Origin: Candidatus Binataceae bacterium
GTDB taxonomy: Bacteria > Desulfobacterota > Binatia > Binatales > Binataceae
Direction of reading: 5' to 3'
Assembly: GCA_024281015.1 (NCBI GenBank)
Contig: JAMXLL010000316.1
Coordinates: 1-38,431, forward strand
Length of the DNA: 38,431 nt
Part shown: piece after piece, positions 18,391 through 27,686 of the stretch
Numbering within the stretch: the stretch's first letter is position 1
Layout: each line of letters opens with the position of its first letter
Translations under genes and position numbers: made by a program
The notes under the pieces: generated by a model
Told to the model about the DNA's origin: nothing
Databases searched by the model: none
What the model saw: the letters and a program-made list of their open reading frames with translations, nothing else

Positions 18391-19818
18391 GTGAGTAGAA
18401 AAGATTACGCAGATCTTCAACTACACCGCTCTACCTCGGGTCTGTGGACCAGCGTCTTTATGCTGCTCGCCGCCGCCTTCATTAACTCGTGCGGGACGAT
18501 AACCGATGCGAGAGCATTGCTGCATGAGAACGCCCTGTATGTAGTGAGTCCCGATATCATTGGACCGGAAGGTCCGTTAACTTCGGCACAAGCTGAACGG
18601 GTCATCCGGCAAAGAGAGGCGCATCAGAAAGTCCCGACGGATATTCTCGAGCGCGATATCGCCTTCGAGCAGGCCATTAGCAAGGCTCCGCTCACTACTG
18701 GCAACAAGGTAACGCTGCTGAGGAACGGCCCTGCGACCTATGCTGCTATGTTGGCAGCGATCCGCGCCGCCACTAATAACATCAATATAGAGATGTATAT
18801 TTTTTCCGAAGGACCGATTGGCAAAACTTTCGCCGATGCTCTGATTGAGCGCCAGCAGCAGGGGGTGCAGGTAAATTTATCCTACGACAGCCTCGGCTCG
18901 TTTGGAACATCAGCTGCCTTGTTCAATCGGATGAGGGCGGCCGGTATCCAAGTGATGGAATATCGGCCAATCAACCCCTTTCAAGCGCGCTTGCCCTGGT
19001 CATTTGGACATCGCGACCACCGCAAGATGCTGGTAGTAGACGGTCGGACAGCGTTCACAGGCGGCATCAATATATCGGAGGTATATGGGAGCTGGCCAAG
19101 CAGCACGGAGCTGAAGGAAGCACCGACCTCAGAGTATTGGCGCGACACCGACATTGAGGTGCAGGGACCCGCGGTGGCGCAATTTCAGAAGATATTCATT
19201 ACGCAATGGAAATATCAAAAAGGGCCCGAGCTCAAGCAATGTGACTATTTTCCCAAGCTCGACCAGCATGGCGGTCAAATAGTCAGGGTAATCAGCAGTG
19301 TACCCGAGCGTTTCAGCTTGATCTATGTCGCTTTGATATCGGCGGTAGTCAATGCCAGGACGAACATCTATCTCACCGATGCCTATTTCGCCCCGGACCA
19401 TCAGATGCTGCATGCCCTGGCACATGCGGCAAAGCGCGGCGTGGATGTGAGATTGCTCGTACCAAGCAACGCCGATGAGCCCCTGATCGTGTCAGCCGCG
19501 CGTTCTCATTATGCGCATCTGCTGAAGGCAGGCGTGAGGATCTATGAATGGCAGGGTGAGATGCTGCATGCGAAGACGGCGACAATCGATGGAGTCTGGT
19601 CGAGCGTCGGGACCTCAAATCTGGACTGGTGGAGTATCGCGCGAGATAACGAGCTAAACGCTATTATGTTGAGCCATTCATTCGGCCATGAAATGAACGA
19701 GACATTCTTCGAGGACCTGCAGAATTCAAAAGAGATCAAACGCGATGAGTGGTCGCACCGGGGACTAGAGGAACGTTTAAAAGAAACAGGCGCCGAGGGA
19801 GTTGAGCCTTTGCTCTGA
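18391..19818 (+). CDS. Phospholipase D-like / cardiolipin synthase-like protein
   Basis: Two HKD motifs: HRDHRKMLVVDGRTAFTGGINIS and LHAKTATIDGVWSSVGTSNLD; N-terminal hydrophobic segment ending in a Cys. Confidence 0.88.
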   Translation: MSRKDYADLQLHRSTSGLWTSVFMLLAAAFINSCGTITDARALLHENALYVVSPDIIGPEGPLTSAQAERVIRQREAHQKVPTDILERDIAFEQAISKAPLTTGNKVTLLRNGPATYAAMLAAIRAATNNINIEMYIFSEGPIGKTFADALIERQQQGVQVNLSYDSLGSFGTSAALFNRMRAAGIQVMEYRPINPFQARLPWSFGHRDHRKMLVVDGRTAFTGGINISEVYGSWPSSTELKEAPTSEYWRDTDIEVQGPAVAQFQKIFITQWKYQKGPELKQCDYFPKLDQHGGQIVRVISSVPERFSLIYVALISAVVNARTNIYLTDAYFAPDHQMLHALAHAAKRGVDVRLLVPSNADEPLIVSAARSHYAHLLKAGVRIYEWQGEMLHAKTATIDGVWSSVGTSNLDWWSIARDNELNAIMLSHSFGHEMNETFFEDLQNSKEIKRDEWSHRGLEERLKETGAEGVEPLL

Positions 19819-20312
19819 GCATAGCCGCTGGTTAGCGTTTGACCTTTTGCCTCAAGCCGCCGCTCAAGGTGACCCGTAGTCACTCGCGCGCCACTAAGCG
19901 TCGAGGAGAAATGGGAGATGGTAAGCTCCGGCTGAAGTGAAACGCGCGGTAACTCACTACTTGCCTCGTTGACTGAATTCCCAGGGCAGGCAGATTCAGT
20001 CGTTCAATGAGAGCCCCGGAGGTGATCAACACGAAGCGATGTAAAAGCGCAACCCGGCGGGACGGGTGACGGCGTCATCCGTATCACACAAATCCCCGCT
20101 CGTCATAACCTTTCGGCGCGGAGCTACGGTCTCCAAAGCTGTCCCAAACGACCGTCTTGCGGTCGCCCGGAACGAAGTATAGCAGTCTCGATATAATGAA
20201 CTCCTTCGCTACGCTCCTGACGGCGCGGAAGGGCGCCGCCTCGACTGCGTTCGCGCTGATCACTGCGCTCGGGATTAACAACGGGCAGGAGCACTTGCAG
20301 GTTGATGAGGAA

Positions 20313-20735
20313 TCAGCGATAGCCAAGCTCCCTATTGAGTTGTGATATGACTCCGCCCAGGCGTTGAGCGGCGTTCATGTCACCGCGCGCCACCATTTGC
20401 TGTTGCATATTGATTGCGACGTCACGGCGTTGCTTGAGATAGGCGCGCTGCTGGTTCATCGCCCACCGCGATGGCGGCTCGCTAAACCATCCTGGCGGAT
20501 ACTGGTACCGATACCTGCCGCCCCAGTTGTAGTCGCTCGTATTCACGTTGTAGTCGGGTGGATGGTGATGGTGCCCCCAGTCATGGTGATCACTCCAATC
20601 CGTTTGGATAATTTCCGTTTGTTGCAACGGCGATTCCGATAGTACGGTTGATTGAGTTGCAGGCGGGTGAACGTAAGTTGCGGCTATTGCGCCTGAAGAA
20701 ATGCCCAATATGGTGAAACCTAGGATGTCTGGCAA
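20313..20735 (-). CDS. Small secreted His/Tyr/Trp-rich protein, function unknown
   Basis: TTG start preceded by AAAGGA; N-terminal hydrophobic signal-like segment; DWSDHHDWGHHHHPPDYNVNTSDYNWGGRYRYQYPPGWF. Confidence 0.5.
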   Translation of the reverse strand: MPDILGFTILGISSGAIAATYVHPPATQSTVLSESPLQQTEIIQTDWSDHHDWGHHHHPPDYNVNTSDYNWGGRYRYQYPPGWFSEPPSRWAMNQQRAYLKQRRDVAINMQQQMVARGDMNAAQRLGGVISQLNRELGYR

Positions 20736-21220
20736 GATCCTTTTTTTTGATTACATATAATTACTCCCTAATCCTATGACGAATTTAGTGATATCTGGTT
20801 GCACTCCTGAAGAGCATTCCTCATGCCGCGTCCGACTGCATGCTCGATGCGCTAGTATCGCTCCTTCTGGCTACGCAGATGCTGCATTTGGTTGGGTTCA
20901 AGACGTAAATCGTCACCACTGGTCCACGTCCACATTACCCAACCCCATACACGTCTGTTCGGTCCGGGAGTGCTGATTGCCGCATCATCAGGAAAACGGC
21001 ATGCCGCCTCCTTTTCATTTACGTTCGCTTGATGAACAGAAAGTTTGCGAATGCCTAGGTATTAAGTGCTGCCAAAACGCTCTCGGCGTTCAAGGTCCAC
21101 GCTCACGGATTACCGGATTGGGGTCATTCCTTGAATTCGAGTGCGCTCGGTTACTAGCGGAGCCGGAGGCGAAGCGAGCTAACAGGTCTGGGAGGTGCGC
21201 ACAAAACAGTGCGACCATGT

Positions 21221-21246
21221 GAGTCTATGCGAGTCTATGTGAGTCC
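21221..21246. repeat. Short tandem repeat, GAGTCTATGY x2 plus a partial copy
   Basis: gagtctatgc gagtctatgt gagtcc read directly. Confidence 0.6.
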
Positions 21247-21711
21247 AGGTGCAGTGGCAGCCAACACGATGATTCATTACGCTTTTGCGCTCGTGTCTCA
21301 AAATGTCAGTGACATACTCGGCGACGCAAGGTTACCAAATCGCCGAGCATAGCGTGCAGCGATTGAAGGTCGCGCTCTCCGATTCGGCGCTCCAACTCGT
21401 CCCGGCCCGCCTTCGGCAGCATCGCGATTTTTGACCGGACTGACTCGCGCGGGCGACGCCGGAACGAATTCTTCCTCTCGCGACGCGATTCTTGTTGCGG
21501 CCAGGTTGAGGTTACAGTTGCTGGAAAGCAATCCACAGAGGACGGCCAGGTTCGATTTCGGGTCCCCGCGGTGATATGGTGACGAGAAGAGTCAGATTGC
21601 TCAGTTTGCCAGGGTGGACCGATAGCTACCATCCAGCTTCATGGACGCCGGGTACACTGAAGCGTTGATGCGGTCCTGGAAGGTGGGCACATTCGGATCA
21701 GGAGAGTCGGA

Positions 21712-22215
21712 ATGGCTATTCAACGTACCGGTCATGTTGCTATCAGGGTGCGCAATCTGGAAGCTGCCAAGCGCTTTTACGGCGAGATCCTCGGAATGCG
21801 CTTGGGAATGGAGATTCCCGGCCAAGGCTTATTTTTCCGCTTTAACAACTATCATCACGACCTGGCAGTGTTTAAGGCGCGGAACGGCGCCGAGCCAGCC
21901 AGCAAAAACCACGCCGGGGTGGCGCATATCGCATTAGTCGCTGACGATTTTGATACGGTCCTTGGGATGTACCGCCGGCTCCGGGAACACGGCGTTCCGG
22001 TCAGTCGCACCATTGATCACGGAGCGACCAAGAGCATCTATTTCAGCGACCCCGACGGAATAGAACTGGAGATTTATTGCGAAGTGCCGGAGTTCAACTG
22101 GCGTCAGAACGGAATGGTTCGAGTGCCGCTGGACATCGAGAATGAATCGGCGGCCAGACCGCTCTCGCCGGAGCAGGCGCGCGCAACGAGTTTGCGGTTG
22201 CCCTCTGACTTATAG
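21712..22215 (+). CDS. VOC (glyoxalase/extradiol dioxygenase-like) family protein
   Basis: RTGHVAIRVRNLEAAKRFYGEILGMRLG and GVAHIALVADDFDTVLGMYRRLREHGVPV...KSIYFSDPDGIELEIYCE: two vicinal-oxygen-chelate modules with H/H/E-type ligands. Confidence 0.9.
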   Translation: MAIQRTGHVAIRVRNLEAAKRFYGEILGMRLGMEIPGQGLFFRFNNYHHDLAVFKARNGAEPASKNHAGVAHIALVADDFDTVLGMYRRLREHGVPVSRTIDHGATKSIYFSDPDGIELEIYCEVPEFNWRQNGMVRVPLDIENESAARPLSPEQARATSLRLPSDL

Positions 22216-22262
22216 GACAGCTGGTTCGGGCTCCGCGGCACTCAGGCGCGGCAGGATTATGG

Positions 22263-23402
22263 TCAGGCGACCACTTGCAGTGAGCGCGCAATACCAAGCA
22301 ATTCCTTAAGATTGACCGGTTCGTCGCCGATATCCATCGCCATCAGCATTGGGATGCCGTCCGTTAGTTCGTGTAATTGCTCGAGGCACGCGGCTTCACG
22401 CGCTTTCAACGCATTGAAATCGGCGAGATTGCGCTCCAGCTTCCGCTTTAGCTGCACCGGCAAGCGCGCAAGCCGGAGTTCCTCGAGTTGGGGAAGCGGC
22501 GGCATTACGCGATTGACGATCAGGGCCCCGGGACGCAATCCAAGCCGATGCAGCGAGAGGATAAACTCACGGGTTTGTTCGATGCGCTGAGGTGCGGTGC
22601 CGGTAACCAGAACCATGATGCTCGTCGGTTCCCGAATCAGCGCCTGGACCTGCGTCGCCCGATCGGCGAAGCCCGCGTACATCCCCTCAAAACTGCGCAC
22701 GAACGCTTTTACGTCGGCGAGCAAATGAAGTCCGGTCAGCCGGTCGAAAGCTGCAAGCACCGCGCGGGCGGCTACATCAAGAATACCCATTCCGCGCCCC
22801 ATCTCGCGCGAAGCGCCCAACAGCGTCAACGCCCGCGAAGATAGCAGCTCGAGTATTCGCCGCGGAGCATCGAGAAACTCGAGTGCCTCTTGAGCAGGGG
22901 GCGTATCAAGCACAATTAGATTCGAAGCGGCTTCGCGCCGCAGGTCCAGCAGTTGTTCGACTGCCATGTAATCCGAAACACCGGCGAGCGCGCTCGAGAG
23001 ACCACGATAAATGCGATTACCTAGTATACCGTCACGTGCCGCAGGCGACGGCGCGTAATGCTCAATCAACCGATCGAACATCCGCTTGGGGTCGAGGCGG
23101 AGCGCTCGCAGGCGCCCGCCGTGCCGTGGGTGTAGAGCGGACAAGGACACCTGTTGCGGGGTAGAGGGCCGGGTCTTCAGGCCTAACATGTCGAGCAGGC
23201 GCGGGGCCGGATCGATAGTCATAACATCAACGGCGCGGCCGGCGAGCGCGCACTCCAGCGCCAGGGCGGCTCCAATCGTGGTTTTGCCGGCGCCACCAGC
23301 ACCGAGGCAAACGATTAGCCGATGGCTTGACAGATCCAGGGCGCCTGATCGGAGCGGCCGATCTTCATTTCTTTTTTTTGGTGGCTTGTTCCGCGAGGCC
23401 AT
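22263..23402 (-). CDS. ArsA/GET3-like P-loop ATPase (paralog 2)
   Basis: LIVCLGAGGAGKTTIGAALALECALAGRAVDVMTIDPAPRL; NLIVLDTPPAQEALEFLDAPRR. Confidence 0.85.
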   Translation of the reverse strand: MASRNKPPKKRNEDRPLRSGALDLSSHRLIVCLGAGGAGKTTIGAALALECALAGRAVDVMTIDPAPRLLDMLGLKTRPSTPQQVSLSALHPRHGGRLRALRLDPKRMFDRLIEHYAPSPAARDGILGNRIYRGLSSALAGVSDYMAVEQLLDLRREAASNLIVLDTPPAQEALEFLDAPRRILELLSSRALTLLGASREMGRGMGILDVAARAVLAAFDRLTGLHLLADVKAFVRSFEGMYAGFADRATQVQALIREPTSIMVLVTGTAPQRIEQTREFILSLHRLGLRPGALIVNRVMPPLPQLEELRLARLPVQLKRKLERNLADFNALKAREAACLEQLHELTDGIPMLMAMDIGDEPVNLKELLGIARSLQVVA

Positions 23403-24264
23403 CGAATGAGCCGGCCAGAATTTCGAGCTGTGGGCGAGCGAACTGCGAGGAGTACAACATCGGCAACTGAATCACATCGACACCGGCTTCTTCAAGCTGC
23501 TTGCAGGCTAGTGCAGCCATTTCGCAGGTCGCCTTACGTTGAAGCGCAAGGCGCCGATGGCCGGGAGCCTGATCCATCTTGGTATAATCGGCGGAGGATA
23601 GCAGGAATTCCGGAACACCATTAAGGACAACTGTGACGTGGCGTATGCGCAACTGCTCGCGCAGGCAGGCAAGGGTTTCCAACGCCTCATGCACCGCGAA
23701 ACGCTCAGGGCGCGCCGTCAACCATACGCCGAAAAGCTGTTGATTCCGCACAAAGCTTTCGATTGATCGTGCCAGCTTATTAAGTGTTCCCGAAGGGGCC
23801 AGATCCCGGATGCTTTGTGTTACCGCGAGCAGTTCCACTGCACTACCGCTGGCCGGCGCATCGATAACCGCATACCCATCCCCCACTGCAGCCTCTTGCG
23901 CGACCTGGCGCAACCGTTCCAACGTCAGGAATGCCTGAAGTCCAGGCAACGCCGCACTAACGTAGCTGAAAGTATGACTGCGCAACATGCGGCGTGAAAG
24001 CGCCTTAATCGGAACAAGTCTGTGGATGAAGCTTTCAAGCTCACCGTGAGGGGTAAAAGTGCGCAGTTCGAGATTTCCGGTCGTGGGAGAATTGCACGGC
24101 AACTCTGGTTCGACTCCCAGGAGCCGGGCAGCCGTCCGGCGCTGGTCCAAATCGGCCAGCGTCACGCTGCCACGCCTTGATAAGGCGAGCGCGAGTGCTC
24201 CGGCCGTGGTACTTTTGCCGCTCCCGCCTTTGCCGGTTATCAAAATCAAACGCGGCAGCGGCAT
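23365..24264 (-). CDS. ArsA/GET3-like P-loop ATPase (paralog 1)
   Basis: LILITGKGGSGKSTTAGALALALSRRGSVTLADLDQRRTAARLLG (deviant Walker A); AVIDAPASGSAVELL. Confidence 0.82.
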   Translation of the reverse strand: MPLPRLILITGKGGSGKSTTAGALALALSRRGSVTLADLDQRRTAARLLGVEPELPCNSPTTGNLELRTFTPHGELESFIHRLVPIKALSRRMLRSHTFSYVSAALPGLQAFLTLERLRQVAQEAAVGDGYAVIDAPASGSAVELLAVTQSIRDLAPSGTLNKLARSIESFVRNQQLFGVWLTARPERFAVHEALETLACLREQLRIRHVTVVLNGVPEFLLSSADYTKMDQAPGHRRLALQRKATCEMAALACKQLEEAGVDVIQLPMLYSSQFARPQLEILAGSFDGLAEQATKKKK

Positions 24265-24298
24265 ATAATAGGGCTAGAATTGGTCACGGGGGAATCAG

Positions 24299-24553
24299 AT
24301 GGTTGCTAATCGCGAAGAGGTGGCGCGACCAGCTCGAGAACTGGCCACGATAATCCTTACCATGCCAGCGAAAAGGATCGCGCTGTTCAAGGCTATCGTC
24401 GAGTCGTACGACAACATCGCCACGCTGCGCACCGAAGAGCCGCGACAACATCATTTGAGGCTATATTTCGCCCAAGAAACGTCGGCTGAAGTTGAGGCAT
24501 TGCTGGATTCCTTGCAGGCTGATTTCGAGATCAGCCGCCTGCCTACCGGTTAG
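24299..24553 (+). CDS. DUF4911-like small protein
   Basis: TIILTMPAKRIALFKAIVESYDNIATLRTEEPRQHHLRLYFAQETSAEVEALLDSLQ resembles DUF4911 as recalled; divergent from the ArsA-like pair. Confidence 0.65.
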   Translation: MVANREEVARPARELATIILTMPAKRIALFKAIVESYDNIATLRTEEPRQHHLRLYFAQETSAEVEALLDSLQADFEISRLPTG

Positions 24554-24563
24554 CCCAATAATT

Positions 24564-25406
24564 CTACTTATCGCCTGCGATCTCTGTTCCTCCCCTCAGG
24601 TTTTGAGCAATGGGCTGAACAGAGCCGGCGAGCCGCCGGGCCACAATTATAAAGGCACTGTGGGCGACCATGCGATGAAACGGACGGACGCTCATTCCCT
24701 TAACTTGCCAGTTGCGCAACATAACTTCGAAGCTTTCGATTTCGGCAAAATCGCTTCGTTGCTGCAGGGCCTCAACCGTCTCCTTCAATTGTATGGCGGT
24801 GGGAACGTAGGCGACGAACACTCCGCCGGGGCGTAGTGCGCGTGCCACCACTTCGAGCGCTCGCGCTGGTTCGGGCAAATCGATGAACAGCCTATCAACT
24901 CCGATTTCATCGAATCCCTCGTATAGATCGCGTATTTTCAGCTCCCATTGCGGAGCTGGACCCAAAAAATCAGCGACATTGCGCCGGGCACGTCTCGCAA
25001 AATCTTCGCGCACCTCGTACGAAATTACGCGGCCTTGTGGGCCAACTGCCCGCAACAACGCGATCGTGAACGCGCCCGCCCCGACGCCGCCTTCTATTAC
25101 CGTGGCACCCGGATATACGTCTCCCCATATCAGGAGCGGACCCGTGTCTTTCGGATAGATCACCTGAGCGGCGCGCGGCAAATGAGGTATGAGGTCGGCG
25201 TAAGTCGGCCGCAATACAAGAAAAGTCTCGCCTGAACTGAGTTTGACGCGCGATCCCTCGGGCAATCCATAAAGCTCCTCGCTGCTGATCTCGCCCCGGA
25301 TGATTATCTTTTGCCCCGGACGCAGCTGCTTGAGGTAACGGCGAGCCTTCCGATCTATAAAAAGGACGGCGTCGTGCTCTGTGAGGGGACGATCCAAGCT
25401 GACCAC
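24564..25406 (-). CDS. trmI: tRNA (adenine-58-N1)-methyltransferase, TrmI-like
   Basis: GDVYPGATVIEGGVGAGAFTIALLRAVGPQGRVISYEVREDFARRARRNV, DRLFIDLPEPARALEVVARALRPGGVFVAYVPTAIQ. Start at GTG 25406 suggested. Confidence 0.87.
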   Translation of the reverse strand: MVSLDRPLTEHDAVLFIDRKARRYLKQLRPGQKIIIRGEISSEELYGLPEGSRVKLSSGETFLVLRPTYADLIPHLPRAAQVIYPKDTGPLLIWGDVYPGATVIEGGVGAGAFTIALLRAVGPQGRVISYEVREDFARRARRNVADFLGPAPQWELKIRDLYEGFDEIGVDRLFIDLPEPARALEVVARALRPGGVFVAYVPTAIQLKETVEALQQRSDFAEIESFEVMLRNWQVKGMSVRPFHRMVAHSAFIIVARRLAGSVQPIAQNLRGGTEIAGDK

Positions 25407-25682
25407 AGGCTTAAACCGCCGACTCGGCGCGCGCAAGTGGTAGGCACTCCGGCCCATTCACGTCGAGCGGGCCGCGAACGCTTGACTCTGACTTGGTCCG
25501 GCGCTTACGCTAGAATTCTCCCGGCGATTGCGATTCATCCGATGCATGCATCAGGCTGAGCGATGGCCGGGTAATTTTTTGCGGCGGAACCAACAGATAA
25601 CGACAGCGGGTCGACGGAGCCGGTGCGGCTGCCCGGCAATTAGCTGGCTGTCAATTCTGAATACATCAAAGGTGGGTAACAA

Positions 25683-25853
25683 ATGGCAGAGAAGAAGGCG
25701 AGAACTGCCGAAAAGGGCCAGACTCAGCAACACAGGCACCAATGTCCAAACTGTGGTGCCGAGAGCAAGGTAACCCTGTTCGCCGGCTACGGCCGGCGAG
25801 GCTTTTTCGTGGTGTGCGAAAAGAATTGCGGCTTCATCGGCCGCTTACGATGA
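25683..25853 (+). CDS. 56-aa zinc-ribbon-like small protein (absent from the ORF track)
   Basis: MAEKKARTAEKGQTQQHRHQCPNCGAESKVTLFAGYGRRGFFVVCEKNCGFIGRLR*; CPNC...CEKNC; AAGGTGGG upstream of the ATG. Confidence 0.7.
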   Translation: MAEKKARTAEKGQTQQHRHQCPNCGAESKVTLFAGYGRRGFFVVCEKNCGFIGRLR

Positions 25854-25871
25854 GGGAGGCTCTGTAGGCCC

Positions 25872-26210
25872 ATGGCGAAGGTCCACAAGTCCAAATCCCC
25901 CAAGCGCGATTTGTATGGGTTCGCCGAAACGGCCGAGGCCAGCGATGAAGACGCCGACCTCCCGAAAGACGAAGCTGGCCGCCGCAAGATCAAACGTCAG
26001 TACCAGGAATTGTTGGGTATACGCATCGAGAAGCTCAAGGGCCGCATTCTCAATCGCGAACGAATCAACAAGACGATAGAGGGCATCTATTTCATTTGTG
26101 TCCGCTGCACCAAGGTATGTCATTCCCTTGACGAAGGCTTGCAGGAAGATCCGAACAATCAGAACAATACCTGCGCGAAATGCGCCAAGGCACGAACTGC
26201 CGCCGCCTGA
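25872..26210 (+). CDS. Conserved hypothetical protein with C-terminal paired Cys motifs
   Basis: IYFICVRCTKVCHSLDEGLQEDPNNQNNTCAKCAKARTAAA (CxxC...CxxC); 18 bp downstream of the 56-aa zinc-ribbon gene. Confidence 0.7.
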   Translation: MAKVHKSKSPKRDLYGFAETAEASDEDADLPKDEAGRRKIKRQYQELLGIRIEKLKGRILNRERINKTIEGIYFICVRCTKVCHSLDEGLQEDPNNQNNTCAKCAKARTAAA

Positions 26211-26357
26211 CCATCTTCATTGGTGACACTTTCCTTCGGTGGCGCTTCTCGCTATTTTTCGGGTGGGAAGCTCGACTTTCAGTGAGCACGCCGGCCGCCA
26301 GGTTGAGGCAACCTGGGCCTGGGGTGGCTGTGGGGACCCGGGCGAGGAGCAATAGGG

Positions 26358-27296
26358 ATGTCTTTGCAGCTGATTCCGCCTGACATTAACGTCGACTTTG
26401 TCGGCAAACGTTATTTCTTCGTCGCACTCTCGACCATTGTCAACATCGCCGCCATCGTCCTGTTGCTTACACTGGGCCTTAATTACGGGGTGGACTTTGC
26501 GGGCGGCAGTGTCGTCCAGATCAAGTTCGATAAACCGACCTCCGGCGACCAAATAAGAAGGGCGCTGGGAGCTCTTGAATTAGGCGAAGTAACCGTGCAG
26601 GACTTCGGCGCCAAGGCGCAAAACCAATTTCTGGTCCGCTTCGAAAGGGTCAGAAATATCGGGAGCCTCGGCACGCGAATCGAAGGTGCGCTGAATGAAG
26701 CTTATCAATCCAACAACCAGGCGCATGTGCTGCGAGTCGAAACGGTAGGCGCCAAGGTTGGTCACGATCTGCGTGTCGACGGGTTCCTGGCAGTCGCAGT
26801 GGCCACCGTCTTCATGGGCGCGTACATTGCCTGGCAATTCGCGCGTGTCAGTTGGAGCTTCGGGGCCGGCGCCGTCATTGCGCTGGTTCATGACGTGCTG
26901 GTGGTAAGTGGTGCGTTGGTACTGTCGCGCTTCGAGTTCGACCTGACCACGCTGGCAGCCCTGCTGACCGTGATTGGGTATTCGGTCCACGACACTATCA
27001 TTGTGTCAGACCGCATCCGCGAGGATGCGGCCAAGCGCCGCCGGGAGTCACTTGAATCGATCATGAACCGCGCTATCAATGAGACTCTCTCACGCACGAT
27101 TCTTACTTCGGGGACTGCCTTGACAGTGCTCGCCGCCTTGCTCGCGCTGGGCGGTCCAATTCTGCGCCCGGCGGCATTCACGTTGTTCATTGGCATCATT
27201 ACCGGCACTTACTCCTCGATTTATATCGCCGCTCCGGTCGTGCTGTTTTGGGAACGCGGTCACCGCATCAAAGGAACCGCAGCTCGAGCTGCTTGA
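26358..27296 (+). CDS. secF: Protein translocase subunit SecF
   Basis: GLNYGVDFAGGSVVQIKF, GAVIALVHDVLVVSGAL, TVIGYSVHDTIIVSDRIRED, INETLSRTILTSGTALTVLAALLALGG. Confidence 0.93.
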   Translation: MSLQLIPPDINVDFVGKRYFFVALSTIVNIAAIVLLLTLGLNYGVDFAGGSVVQIKFDKPTSGDQIRRALGALELGEVTVQDFGAKAQNQFLVRFERVRNIGSLGTRIEGALNEAYQSNNQAHVLRVETVGAKVGHDLRVDGFLAVAVATVFMGAYIAWQFARVSWSFGAGAVIALVHDVLVVSGALVLSRFEFDLTTLAALLTVIGYSVHDTIIVSDRIREDAAKRRRESLESIMNRAINETLSRTILTSGTALTVLAALLALGGPILRPAAFTLFIGIITGTYSSIYIAAPVVLFWERGHRIKGTAARAA

Positions 27297-27353
27297 AGTC
27301 ACCAGGGCGAGCGATCATTCTCCACCCTTATGCCGGACTGAAGCACTGGTTCC

Positions 27354-27668
27354 ATGTCGGCCGAAATTGTTACCGGACGTGGCGTGTATCGCCTCTTGCC
27401 GGCGGCGCCGCTGGAATTCACCAACTCGAGTATTCTGCTTACGCTGGCGATGGAACGCGCCGACGGCATTGAGCGCATCGTGACCAGGTGGCGGATTGCA
27501 AGGATTCTGGTCAACGAGCCCCCGGGGGCTGAAGTAATCGTAGAACGATTGAAAGAGTGGCTCGCACGAGAGTTCGAGAGTACGCGCGAGGCGGCGCTAA
27601 AGACCATCCGTACTGAAAAGCGTCTGTACGAACTCACTTTCGATGAGGCCAATCCGGGCCCGTTTTAA
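27354..27668 (+). CDS. Hypothetical protein
   Basis: 104-aa ORF with ATG, in the intergenic space after secF and on the same strand; no family recognised. Confidence 0.5.
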   Translation: MSAEIVTGRGVYRLLPAAPLEFTNSSILLTLAMERADGIERIVTRWRIARILVNEPPGAEVIVERLKEWLAREFESTREAALKTIRTEKRLYELTFDEANPGPF

Positions 27669-27686
27669 GCGCTACGGCGAACCTGC

